The notes below the pieces were generated by a model, which was given only the letters and a program-made list of their open reading frames with translations, searched no databases and had not been told where the DNA came from. Positions 31,654 through 43,526 of a stretch of 64,000 nucleotides of DNA are shown piece after piece; position 1 is the stretch's first letter; each line of letters opens with the position of its first letter. The DNA comes from Tillandsia leiboldiana (lineage: Eukaryota > Streptophyta > Magnoliopsida > Poales > Bromeliaceae). Both the position numbers and the translations under genes were made by a program. Location of the stretch: NCBI GenBank assembly GCA_029204045.2, contig CM055067.1:31224041-31288040 (forward strand). Reading direction: 5' to 3'.

Positions 31654-34228
31654 TGCAACACCCGTCCCACAACACTCTGACCACTCAGCCCACTACCCGG
31701 GCGAGGAAACTCAAAGCCCTGAAGGATATGAAAAGTGCGGGATGTCTAAAGCATAAAGGAACCTAGCTCAAATCAAGGTTCTCCAATAGGTCTGGTCAAA
31801 CATATGCACATATGACGGGGGTGCTAGTTAAGTTCCAAGAAAACACTTAAACTAGCATGCAATCCTATCACAATAGAATTAGAATGAAGTCCGTAGATTT
31901 GGAGAGAAAACCAACCCACCTCAGAAAGCCACCAATTGCTCGTCGACACTTGCAATTGGCTCAGCGGGCTTACCTGGCCTCCAAGGGGTCCGCATGCAAC
32001 ACGAAGCCCGATGCCAGAATCCGCACGCGAATCGGAGCACGCGGCGACCAACCACACGACCGCGCGCTCCGCGGAAGCTAAAACCGCACCGCAAGCTGCC
32101 AGAAGCGAAGAAATCGCAAAATCAATCAAAATGGTCAAAACCAGGCATCCGTCGGCGAAAAACAGCCTCCGTCAGCGAAAACCAGCGCCCGACGGCGAAA
32201 ACCAGCACGCGGCGGCGAAAAACAGCTCCGTCGGCGAAACCAGCGCCCGACGGTGAAAAACAGCACGCGGCGGCGAAAAATAGCTCCGTCGGCGAAAACC
32301 AGCGCCCGACGGTGAAAAACAGCACGCGGCGGCGAAAAACAGCTCCGTCGGCGAAAACCAGCGCCCGACGGCGAAAAACAGCACGCGGCGGTGAAAAACA
32401 GCTCCGTCGGCGAAAACCAGCGCCCGACGGCGAAAAACAGCACGCGGCGGCGAAAAACAGCTCCGTCGGCGAAAACCAGCGCCCGACGGCGAAAAACCGC
32501 TCAAAAATCAGCTTGCGAAAATCCAGCGAAAACCGCTCGCGAAAAACTGCTCAAAATCTGCTTGACGGCGAAAAAGCAGCAGCCGACGGCGAAAAACTGC
32601 GCCCGACGGCGAAAACAGCGGCCGACGGCGACCAACGGGCTCCGACGGCGAAAACACGGGGTCGGCACGCAAACCGAGGAGTCGCCCGCCGTCCGGGAGC
32701 ACGCCGAGCGGCGAAAACCCCAGCCGCGCGACGAGGGAGGCCCGCCGCACGGCGCCAAACCAAGCAGCGCCGCGCAGCGACCCGCTGCGCGGTGCCGGAG
32801 CGCGCCGCGCAGCGCCCTGCGGCGCTGCGCGCGGCGCCCAACGGCGCCCAGCGGCGCTGCGCGCGGTCGCGCGCCCGCGCGGCCCGCAGGCCCGCGCGCG
32901 GTCCTGCCGCGCGCGCCTGCGCGCGGGCCTGCCGCGCGCGCCTGCGCACGGCCAGGAGATGCCGCGCGCACCAGCGCGCGGCAGGCGCGCGCGCCTGGCG
33001 CGGCCAGGAGATGCCGCGCGCACCTGCGCGCGGCCCTGCCGCGCGCCCCTGCGCGTGGCCAGGCAGCGCCGCGTGCCGCTCTTTGCTGCACGCGGCGCCG
33101 CGCCTAGCGGCAAGTCGCCGCAGGGTGATGCCAGCAGCAGCACCCTGGCGCCGCGCGTGCGCCGTTGCGCGCGCGCGCGGCCGCCGGCGACGGCAAACTC
33201 CAAAAACCCCCAATAACATCCGAAAATCCCCCAAAAAATCCAATTAATCCAAAAATCCCATTCTTAGCTCTTTAAAAATCCAAACAAAAATCCCAAGCTC
33301 TCCAAAAGCCAAGAAAACCTCAAAAGAACCAAAAATCTGAATTTTACTTACCTCGACGACGCCCGCCGCACGCCCACGAGCTCCACGCGGCCTCCAACGG
33401 CGAGTCCAAAAATCCAAGATCGGCTCAAAACTCCTTTTTCCTTCATCTTCTTCTTCTTCCTTTTTCCTCTCTTTTCTTTTCCTTTCTTTCTTTCTTCCTT
33501 TTTCTTTCTCTGTTGCTACAGGGAGGGTTGGGGCCCTTTATATAAAGCATAAAGCTTTAATTATTTAATTAACTAATTAATTAATTCCAACAATCCAACT
33601 CCAACTCACTTTTTGCCCTCGGGCTCTCCGCCGCTGCCCGAAACTTCCCGAACTCCGCTGTAAATCGAAAATACACGCGCTCACAGCTTTTTCTCTTCCA
33701 AAAAGCTCATCCGTTGAGTCGGGGTGCTCAAATCAAATACCGGCTCCAAAACTGCCTGTTCCGACTCACTTTTTGCCTCCGGGTCCTCCGCGTCAGTCCG
33801 GAACCTCCCGAACCTCGCTGTAAATCAAAAGTACACGTGTCCACAGCTTTTTCTCCTCAAAAAGCTTATCCGTTGAGTCGGGGTGCTCAAATCAATTACC
33901 GGCTCCAAAATTGCCAGTTCCAACTCACTTTTTGCCTCCGGGTCCTTCGCGTCAGTCCGGAACCTCCCGAACCTCGCTGTAAATCAAAAGTACACCTGTT
34001 CCAAGTGTTCCCGAATTTCCGGCACTCCACGGTGAAGTCAGAAATTCCCAATCTCATCCTCAATCGGCCTACAAAGCCCGGAAAATCCCCGAATCGAGCT
34101 GGAGCTTCCGCGTTGATCCGAATCAACCCGGCATCCACTGTAAACTCAAATGCAACATGCCCAAGGCAATTCTCTGCTCCAAGCCATCTGTGTGGTCGGC
34201 GCGCTATCCAAGGTCCCGGTACTCTACA
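31654..34228 (-). mobile_element. B element, 3' LTR part 2 (U3 side)
   Basis: Resumes after the C insertion with TGCAACACCCGTCCCAC. It contains the inverted repeat (31932-31959), a TTCGCCGACGG-type array (about 32140-32500, minus), a very GC-rich CGCGCGG array (about 32720-33190), a CT-rich tract and a TATA box (33537-33544). In sense it starts at 34228 with TGTAGAGTACCGGGACC. Confidence 0.9.
32140..33190 (-). repeat. Two adjacent GC-rich arrays in B LTR
   Basis: First, 20-bp-scale units alternating TTTTTCGCCGACGGAGCTG, TTTTTCGCCGTCGGGCGCTG and TTTTTCGCCGCCGCGTGCTG (sense). Second, CGCGCGG/CTGCGCGCGG blocks. Both are expanded in the solo copy (50340-51970). Long open frames on both strands here are compositional. 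Confidence 0.85.
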
Positions 34229-35639
34229 TTCTCCCCTCCTTCAAAAGGTTTCGTCCTCGAAACCAAAACACACACCCTACCACAAGAAACCCACATGAGG
34301 ACTAGCATCAACTCCAACTCTCTCTCAATTGAAAAGCAACCGAAAATAGCGAAAGTCCAAAATCTCCCAAGGACCGATGCCTTCACCCCGATCAAACAAG
34401 AACAGGTTCCAGCATCGCCTCCATTTCTGGAGTAGTCCTTCGAAATTTTTCATTCCGCTGCTATTTTCGGCGTTAAAACGGGAAAACAAGGAGAGAGTGA
34501 TGTTGAAGCTGTCCCTGCTGTGGCCGCAACCCAAAACCACAATCCACCAACTCAACCATGTAGGGGTGCAAAACTCTGCTCTCAACCACTAGGAAAGGAA
34601 GTCGTACCAAGTACCAAGCGATCCACTAACCTGGCGCCCACCAATCGGCGACCCAAACTCATCCTCTCGGTTCTCAGGTGGTCGCTCAACTCAACATGCT
34701 GGCACCACCGAACCTTCACTGGGTAAATCCAACCGTAAATTCCATAACTTCACAAGCAATAAATTCTTCGGTTGCTTCTGATAGCTCAAAACCTTGCTCG
34801 ACTCCAACGAAGAAAAGCCGAAAAAGTGCGAGGATTCAATACACCTCTTCCTATCAGACGAATAATCACGGTCCAAACTCCCCGCGTAAACTCAAGTCTA
34901 AAAACATAAATCTCTGCGGCTGGTGGCTTCCAAAAATCGAAGTCTCCAAAAGGTAAAACTCCTCCGTTGCTCCTTAGCAACCAAAACAATCAAGTCTCGC
35001 AGGTACATCTCTCGATTAGGCAACCAACATCTCCCCTCTTAGGAGTTGCTGCACTATCCTCCAGTGATCTTGAAGCTCTTAGCCACTTCGGAAATAAATC
35101 CAAATGTCCACGACGGGCCCGGCTGCTAACCCGTTCAAACACAGCTGGAGAACACGATTCTTCAAATACTAACAATCGCAGGCCTCAGTCAATCCACTTG
35201 ACCGCAAGGCAAGCTCGGAAAGCCCTACCGGGTTCTGAACACTAACCGGGCACAGCCCCGGCTGCAAGGTTCCATAACCAAGTCGACCACTATCTCGGTC
35301 TCTAATCCACTATCCCGGCGCCTCAACTGGCGAGAACCTCCAGGTCTCTGTCTCCTCTAAGACACATGATCCTGAGGCTGGCACCATGGCAACCTCGATC
35401 CACTCCACTATCCCAAAATCAGGCAAAACAGGAAGACTCTCTCTCTGGAGCTGGTCCCTCGATCTCCGTCCCTCCTGGACGTGATCAGTGATCCTCGGTC
35501 AATCCATCGCATATGCCCAATCGTTGCATCTACGGTCGGCACTCGCCGAGAATACACAAAGAGATAGATATCCCGGTGCAGTCCCCTCTCAACATAATCA
35601 ACCTCTAAGCCTCATCCTGGGTGATAAGGGGCCCACTGC

Positions 35640-36160
35640 TCAACCATCGTGGAAACTCGCTCTCGGTGGTCCAACAGGACGAACCCGACGCCACCAGCTC
35701 TCGGCGTCCCTAACCAAAGGCGCAAGATCAAGCGCCCTGAAGCTTCTCCTGGATGAACAAATCCTTGAACAGCTTTTCCATAGCAGCGATCCAGTTCTCG
35801 GCCTCCCAAGGCCCCAATTTAATCCCAAAATCTGCAGGGGATGGGACTGGATGAAGTAAAATAACCGGTTAGCAACCTCTCGCTGCTCCTGCACCATCAG
35901 TGGTGCGACCAGGGTCGAAATCGACAATGTCGCGGCTGGAGTACTACTGGCGATACCCCGGGAGATGCTCTCAGCTCGAACATGCGCAACACACGCTCCA
36001 TGTTCTTCTCCTGGCGCCGCAACGCCTCCGACATCTGGGCCACCTGAGCCCGCAGATCCTGTACCTCGCTCTGCCCGGCCTGCTCGGCCTCCTCACCCAA
36101 GGTCGAACGCCCACTCGTCGCTACACGACGTCTCGGCGGCATCGCAGGTAACTGAAACAA
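35640..36160 (-). pseudogene. gag: B element gag, broken
   Basis: On the minus strand from 36160 a frame starts MFQLPAMPPRRRVATSGRS and continues with a helical segment containing QMSEALRRQEKNMERVLRM, ending at 35897. The core follows in another frame (35927-35640) with GRPRTGSLLWKS and DAESWWRRVRPVG, so a frameshift lies near 35900. It stops before any zinc knuckle. Normal chromovirus gag is two to three times longer. Confidence 0.7.
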
Positions 36161-36418
36161 AAGCGAACATCAGGACACAACAACCATACGACCCAATCCA
36201 GCGAGAGTCAAAAACTTGTTATCCTTTCCTAAAGTATTATGTTGTCTGCAGCCAACATAATCACTTTGAGAGAATAACATATCAAATCACTCATCCCAAC
36301 CCGAGGGAGAGGTAAAAACTCAATCTGGACTCTCGCTAAAAGTCACGACTCTCTCGTAGTCATCCTAATGTCCAACCACAAGCCTAGGGTTTCTAAGTCC
36401 TCAATGACCTATATCCTA

Positions 36419-36431
36419 GGCTCTGATACCA
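36419..36431 (-). other. Primer-binding site of B element
   Basis: Reverse complement of TGGTATCAGAGCC, 8 bases from the LTR edge at 36440. Confidence 0.95.
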
Positions 36432-36439
36432 CTCTAATC

Positions 36440-37119
36440 TGTCACGCCCCGGGGTCGAAACTGCGACCCGGGCTCGCTAACAGATCCGCCATCTGTACGG
36501 AAACTGCCGTACAGACGAAGCGTCTAGCCTGCAAAAGACAAAACTACAGCTACACAGATATCAGAGTGGATAAAAAGCTGTACTATAAAATTTCACAACT
36601 ACAAAGTTGCAACAACTCATAGCCTATCTCCCAAAATCAGATGATACAAATAGAAGTCCACCTATACAACATCTACGAATCCAAAAGGGAGATAGCTAAC
36701 AAGAAACATAACCCACTCCCACAATCCGGGATGGTACATCTACCTCTCTCTAAAGTAACAATGCTGGTAGGGAACTATCACGCGACTCCCTGTCCTCGGT
36801 CCGTCCAATCAATCCCAGCAGGAACGGAAGAAAGCCTCAGCAACCTGTCACCGACAGAGGGTGTGAGAACTACATCCTACAGTAGTTCTCAGTGGGTACC
36901 GTCTCCAAGAACCACGGTCTGCCCACTAAGTCTACCAGAGGCATAAGATAGAGAAAAGACTGATGATAATATAAATAAGGTGGAAAAGAATCTACAGCTA
37001 TCATGCCTCTATCTACTATGCTCAATAAGAAGAGACTAAGGATGATGGTATGCAGTCACTCACTGCCGGCAATATGTCACAAGTACTACCCAAGACACTC
37101 TACAATGACACATGCTACG
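36440..37119 (-). mobile_element. B element, 5' LTR part 1 (U5 side)
   Basis: Nearly identical to 19192-19871. It ends at CTACG (37115-37119), the TSD of the B2 insertion. Confidence 0.95.
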
Positions 37120-39850
37120 TGTCACGCCCCGGGGTCGAAACTGCGACCCGGGCTCGCCAACAGATCCGCCATCTGTACGGAAACTGCCGTACAGACGAAG
37201 CGTCTACCCTGCAAGTCAGATCTATAGCTATAATGTATCAGAGCTGAAAGAAAACCAAATAGCTACAGAAATACACTGAACATCTGATATAATAAAAATC
37301 TCAATACAAAGTCTCTCAGCTACAAAAGTACAAGAATCCTCACTGATCTCTCAGAATGTCCAGTACAAAAGTGGAGTCATAAAAATACCCAAGGTACATC
37401 TACCTCTGACTCTCAGTGCTGGTAAGGAACTAAATGGCCACGTCCTCACCTCGATCAGCTGTCTCCGCGCGAGCTAAGCCGGAACAGCAGCCTCAGGAAA
37501 CCTGTCACCGCAGCGGGTGTGAGAACTACTGCAAAGGTAGTTCCCAGTGGGTACCGTCTCAATATCCACGGTATGCCCACTAAGTCTACTGGAGGCACAA
37601 CAGATAGGTATGCAGATAGATAGATAGATAAAAGCTGAAAGCAGGAAAGGAACTACAACTAGCATATACCACATCATGCTCAAGAAAACTCAACTCTGAT
37701 CCTGCTATGCATACACCCTCACTACTAACATGCCTCAAGTATCATGCTCAAAGGAAAAACTCATCTAGGAACATGCTATGAAACTCACTCAAACATATCA
37801 CCCAATCCCAATGACTGTCCCTCTTTGGACCAGTCAAACAAGCCTGCGCTCATCTACTGCCGCGCATCCCGTAGGAACGGACTTACGTAGGCATCCACTG
37901 CCGCACATCCCGGAGGAACGGACTTACGTAGGGTGTCCCTCTAGGACCATCTCAGTAATCACATCGCAGCCCCGTCAGGCTCGGTATCATCATCGCACCC
38001 GGGGCATAGCTCGAGGGGAGCGACCCCACTGAACTCAAGTATCTCAAGTATCTCAAGTATCTCATAACTGGCATAAAAAGCCAGGCTCAGCAGGCTATAA
38101 TCCACGATCAAACAGATCGGATCTCAATGCTCAACTAGCATACTCAGTCGTAGAAAGACTCCACGACTCGAACAGGAAAGCCCAACACTCTCACAGCTAT
38201 GTCGGAGAACCCTCAACGACTCAATCTGATAATGCACGCCCCGTGGCTGAGTCGGGAAACCTCCACGACTCGATCTGCCAGAGCCCCCAAAACTCTCAAG
38301 GCTAAGTGGGAGAACCATCTCCACCACTAAATCAGAACACGACCCATGATCTAGAGTAACCCAATCAGGGAATACATCCTCAATACCCCGCGAACTCAAG
38401 TATCTCAAAACTCTCTCATGACACTAGAAAGTCATCTCATAATGCTCTAAAAATCCACTCGGCCCTCTGGCACGAGAACACATGCATCCTGAACCTACTC
38501 AACCCCTCGGGAAGATCTCAATATTTTAAAACTCTTTTCAAAACCCAGTTTTCATTAAAACAGGTCCGACGATTTTTAAAACGGTTCAGATGCCAATATA
38601 AAGCCAACTAAACAAGCAGTCTAGTGTCAAATCACTTCTAGATCATGCTAAAAATATCTGGGGCTTGCAATTGTATTCCTACAATTTTCTAGGCAACTAT
38701 CAGATTTACCAGCTATGTAAATAATTAAGCTAAACATGATCAACATGCATTCAATAGCTTTAAAGGGCATTCCATACATCTTGAAGAAATTCCAACCCAC
38801 CTCAAATGCTTTCCGAAGGCCGCGCCGAAATCGGTGAAGAAACGGGCGAAAAACTGATGAAACTGCACCGTGCCTCCCACGCGCGCGCGCGCCGTCGCGC
38901 GTCGGAAAAATCCACGGAGCTCCGATCAATCCTCTATCACACTCCCAAAGGTCCCAGCATGCCTCTGCTCAGCTCAAAAGGGTTCCTCACACGCGCGCAT
39001 GAAGCAGACAAAACCTCGGATTTGCGCAGTAACCTCCCTGCTTGCACCCGAGAGCACAGGGAGAGAGGGAGAGAAAGGATGGAAATTAAGCTCAATTCTC
39101 AATCAATTCCATCAATAAAACCCAAGAGGAGAAATAACGAATCCAAATCCACAATCTCCAACAATTAATTTACCTCAATTTGCCCTCGCGCGCGCACGTT
39201 GACCCGGTCAACTCTCACAAGCAGCTCCGATGGACACCCTGCTTCATCTCCTTCTACTTCCCCTTCTTCTTCTTCTCTGGCAGCAAGAAAGGAAGAGGAT
39301 GGATGAGAGATGGGAGATGGGTGAGGGAGCTGGTGTTCAGGGGTATATAACATGACGGGAGTGGTTGGAAGCCCATACCTCAACACTGTGCACCAATCCG
39401 AGCTAATTCTGGGCATTCCCCGAGTCTGTGTACCGGTACCAGCATGTGGGTACCGGTACACCCACCTTGGTTCCGGAACTAGGTAGCTTGTTCCGGAACC
39501 AAGCCACCCAAAAACCAAAACAGCAGCCTGAAGCTTCCAACCTCGCGCCGACAACTCACTTTCTCGCCTCGGGTCTCCCGCATCATCCCGAAACCAACCG
39601 AACACCTCTGTAAAATCATAATACACATGTCCCAAGGGATCAACTCACATCAAACCCATCCATGAAACCAATGCTCGACCCGCAAGCTCTCAATCCGACG
39701 CCAACTCACTTTTCTACAAAAAAGCTTCCGCGTAGCTCCGGGACCACCCGAACCTCTCTGTAAATACAAACAGAAACTGCTAAAGGTATTTTCACAATAC
39801 CAGGCTGCCACGTGGAGTCGGCACACTGCCCGAAGCTCCGGTACTCTACA
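37120..39850 (-). mobile_element. B2 element 3' LTR (sense)
   Basis: U5 module at 37120-37213. Two copies of a 41-bp unit with GGAACGGACTTACGTAGG lie at about 37853-37940. A TATA-like TATATA is at 39344-39349 (minus sense). It ends at ACTCTACA. Confidence 0.9.
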
Positions 39851-39868
39851 CTCTCCCCTCCTTTTAAC
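39851..39868 (-). other. Polypurine tract of B2 element
   Basis: In sense AAAAGGAGGGGAG just before the LTR start, preceded by TTTCGAGGACGAAACC. Confidence 0.85.
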
Positions 39869-39901
39869 GGTTTCGTCCTCGAAACCCCAAAACTCCAAAA
39901 C

Positions 39902-41060
39902 TCAGGAGGGTGACTCAAATAAGTGGGGATATGAAACTCTCAGCTCAAACTCAGGCTCCCATGTGGCCTCTCGCTCCTCATGATGACTCCATAGGACCTT
40001 TACAAAAGGTATGATCCGGTTGCGCAATTCTCTCGTCTCTCGAGCAAGAATCCGCACCGGTCGCTCCTGATAGTCCAAGTCCTCATCTGACTCCAAAGAA
40101 ACGAAGTCCAAATCATGAAAGGAATCCAAATCCATACTTCCCTCAGAACGGATACACCAACGTCCTCGTGGGTACTTGCCAAATCATGGCGGTAGCGCAA
40201 CTCGGTGAACAGCTAATCCAATGCGCTCTAACTCCTCGAATATGCCAATAATTTGCGGATTCAACTTCCCGCGAAATCTCAAATCTACACATTTCTGCGG
40301 ATAGTGATTCTCAGAAGTCACCAAAACTCCCTGCTTCCAGTTGGCATAACTTTTCCGTTGCTCCTTAGCAACCACAATGCTGAGAGCTTCACAAAAGCAT
40401 TCTTACATCCATCTACAGGGTAAGAAGTCCAACATCGGGAACAACACTCAACCCCTAACTCTCAAAATCAGCTCTCGGATCTCGGAATCCACGGGCACAC
40501 AGATGCGGTCCTTGTACTTCAGTACTCCCGCTGCATTCACTGAGAAGTTCCCTCTCAATCCCGTCCAACGGAGTGGGCTACGAGTCCAAAACACAAGTTT
40601 TTGTCACATTCCCGGGGAACACCACCTTAATCTCAACTCGCCTCAATTACTCTTTCAGCGGCATTGCCCCAAATCAAATTCCTTCTGAGTAACCCAGTAC
40701 CTCAGGTTCTAGGATCGATAGATATCTCAAATCTCTCTCTATCTCAAGCAACTATTCACAATGATGTTAATACCATCCACAGCTTGAACTCCTCAAGGTT
40801 ATGCTGGCACTGCTTAATCCACAACTCTGGACCTCTGTCACTATCATGGGTCCAAGCCGAACCTAAACGGCAACACTCTTCGCCGGGTCCACTGTCACTC
40901 CTGCGGCTGTAATAACATGGCCTAACCACAAAATCTTCCGAAGTCTAAGAGCAAATTCTCTTACAACTCGGCATCAACTTCTTCTCATAGAAGTTGCAGC
41001 ACTATCCTTAAGTGCTCCTCGTGCTTAAACTCATCTCGGAAACCAAATCCGATATAATCA
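39902..41060 (-). pseudogene. pol: B2 element pol remnants: RT, integrase, chromodomain tail
   Basis: Read on the minus strand, from high to low coordinates. Near 41050-40870: RT pieces KHEEHLRIVLQLL and GHVITAAGVTVDPAKSVA, matching [13 protein letters not shown] and [17 protein letters not shown] of the pol at the window start. Near 40540-40450: integrase entry LKYKDRICVPVDSEI. At 40375-40184: integrase C-terminus (RKSYANWKQGVL, GKLNPQIIGIFEELERIG). At 40135-39902: chromodomain-like tail with RPVRILARETRELRN, LWSHHEEREATWEPE and YPHLF. RNase H and the integrase core are missing or unreadable, so large deletions occurred. This element is an intermediate between a coding parent and the empty LARD-like elements. 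Confidence 0.8.
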
Positions 41061-41377
41061 AATCAACTGGCCTTGTATAAATTTAACTCAACTACTAGCA
41101 CGGCAACTCACTGTAGAGCTCAAACTCACACCGGTTCTACTGCCCGGTCCAAGTACCGCCGGAACACACAAGTCCTCAAATCCAAAAGGCCGCAGGGCCT
41201 TAGTCAATCCGCTTGACCTCACTGTTTGCTCAAAATGTCTCTATCGGGTTCAGACTCTATCTGGCGCAGCCCTCAGCTGTAGGGTTCCACAAAGCCTTCA
41301 ATGTCCCGCAAGGCATCGACCCAACACGATCCAAATCTAACTGTGCTCGAATCGTCACAGCACTCTCACCGTTGTGC
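41061..41377 (-). other. B2 internal region, no recognised content
   Basis: Shares short phrases with 35220-35290 of the B element (GGGTTC..CAGCCC..GCTG..GGTTCCA). Nothing else is visible. Confidence 0.4.
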
Positions 41378-41528
41378 ACTCACAACGTGGCATCACTGCC
41401 GTATACCAACGGTATGGCATCACCACCGTGTATCAACGGCGTGGCATCACCACCGTGTATCAACGGCGTGGCATCACCACCGTGTATCAACGGCGTGGCA
41501 TCACCACCGTGTATCAACGGTGTGGCAA
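41378..41528 (-). repeat. Short copy of the 27-bp minisatellite in B2
   Basis: Five to six copies containing CCGTGTATCAACGGCGTGGC, the reverse complement of the 26735-27350 unit. Confidence 0.9.
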
Positions 41529-42600
41529 CACATCCAAAATACCAATCTCTCGGATCTCGGTCTCACTAAACGGCGGCATCAACATCAGACCAGGTAAACT
41601 CCTGTCCGGGATCACACAGGCGATAAAGATATTCCTTTAGTCCCGGTGCTGCAGTAGGCACCTCTTCTACCGTCGCTAGCAACGCGACACGACCACGACT
41701 CAACCTCTGCCGTGCTCTAGCATCCTCTATAACCACACTCCTCCTGGCCAGGTCCACGGAGGGTCATTGTCCACTCTCGACAATCCAAGATAACACAACA
41801 TTGGGATAACCAATCCCTATCCAACCTTATATCAACATCTCGGAGCTGATGTAGGACTAACAACTCTAGGATCAAATCCAAGGTATTATCTGCACTGGCA
41901 GGACTGGCAACACTCATCCATGTGCTATACGTGATCTGGAACCTGATCCTCACGTGCACAAGCCAACAGTCCCACCTCCGGCCCACACGCAGCTATCTTT
42001 GCTCTAGTAAAGCACACACCAGCGGTGTTGGCATCAACATGCTCTAACTCCGATGACCATAAGCAACCAAACTTGATAAGACGCGATCCACTATCCGGCG
42101 TCCTCTAATCGGCTGCACAATTCATCCACAAGATGATGGTGGCCATCGCTCAATCTGCCTCAGCATCTCGGCTCAATCAGCCTACCGGTAAGTCGGATGA
42201 ACCGCTGCATCCTGAAGGGGTAGTGGGGTGCCGTCGCAGGCGGCAAATCCAAGAACACCACTCTGGGACCCTCTGCCTGAAGATGTCCTAACTAAGCACA
42301 TGAAAAACATCGCCCTCATCCTGAAGTCACTCTATGGCGAAGAATGCGGCTCCCCGTAAAGACATACTCATCCTAGCACTGCTGCCGGTGCCTCGGCTGT
42401 CGAGAACCTCCTAGTCTCTGTCTCCTCTGAGACTCATGATCCTGTGACTGGAATCATGGCAACCTCGATCCACTCGACTATCCCAAAATCAGGCGATACT
42501 GGACATCTCTCTCTGGAGCTAGTCCCTCGCTCTCCGTCCCACTCGGACATGATCACTGACCTCAGTCAATCCATCGGGCATGCACAACCGCTGCATCTGA
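41529..42600 (-). other. B2 internal region between the minisatellite and gag
   Basis: Mostly unreadable. Bases 42390-42500 match 35320-35430 of the B element and, reversed, about 6840-6900 of the gag-only element (the stretch before the zinc knuckle). This is decayed gag 3' sequence. Confidence 0.5.
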
Positions 42601-43230
42601 AGTCGCTCGTCGAGAATATCCAAAATGATAACGTCTCGAAGCAGTCCCCTCTCAAACATAATCAACTATCTGGGCCTCATCCTGGCAACATGGGGCACAC
42701 TGCTCAACCGTCGAAGAAACTCGCTCCAAGTCCTCGACCGCTCTCCCGGTGGTTCAATAGGACAACTCGAAGCCACCAACTCTCGGCGTCCCTATCCAAA
42801 GTGCATAACCAAGTGCACCCGATGCTTGTCCTGGATAACAAGTCCTCAAACACTTCCAAAGCGGCAATCCAGTTCTCGGCCTCTCGAGGCTCCAACTCTG
42901 CCCTGAAATCTTTAGGGGATGGAACTGGCGGATGCACAACTATCAATCAGCAATCTCTCGCTGCTCCCGCACTACTCACAGTGCAACCTGGGTCGAAATC
43001 GCCAATGTCGCGGCCGGAAGTACTACGGCGATACCTCAAACGATACTCTCTGCTCAAACATGCGCATCACGCGCTCCGTGTTCTCTTCCTGGCGCCGCGT
43101 CGCCTACACAACTGAACTACCTGGGCCCGTAACTCGCAGACCTCGCTCTGCTCTGTCCATTCAGTCCCCCGCTGTTTGGGCTCCTCATCCAAGGTCAAAC
43201 ACGCCCTCGCCGCTGCACGGCATCAAAGGG
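42600..43230 (-). pseudogene. gag: B2 element gag remnant
   Basis: On the minus strand the N-terminal helical segment (RRQEENTERVMRMFEQR, about 43105-43050) and the core (EPREAENWIAALEVFEDLL, then DAESWWLRV, 42946-42704) are readable, with stops and frame changes between them. Confidence 0.7.
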
Positions 43231-43505
43231 CCAACAAGAGGAACAGTCACGGCCAACCAAACCACAAACACTCTCGACCCAATCAAGCGAAAGTCTATAA
43301 CATGTTAACCGTTCTAAAGTATTATGTTGTCTGCAGCCAACATAATCACTTTAGAGAATAAACATGCAAAATCACTCGCCCCAATCCCTCGGGGGAGGTA
43401 CAAACTCAATCAGGACTCTCGCTAAAATCACGTCTCTCACGACAGTCATCCTACTGTCCAACCAATAGCCTAGGGTCACTAAGTCCTCAACGACCTATAT
43501 TCCTA

Positions 43506-43518
43506 GGCTCTGATACCA
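43506..43518 (-). other. Primer-binding site of B2 element
   Basis: Reverse complement of TGGTATCAGAGCC, 8 bases before the LTR edge at 43527. Confidence 0.95.
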
Positions 43519-43526
43519 CCCTAATC

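Larger units (their letters stand above)
34229..36439 (-). mobile_element. B element internal region
   Basis: Only 2.2 kb. In sense: PBS (36419-36431), leader, a broken gag, about 1.3 kb of decayed sequence (34250-35600), and a PPT at 34229-34246. A faint RT-like trace (HWRIVQQLL) is readable near 35040-35080 on the minus strand. There is no usable pol. Confidence 0.8.
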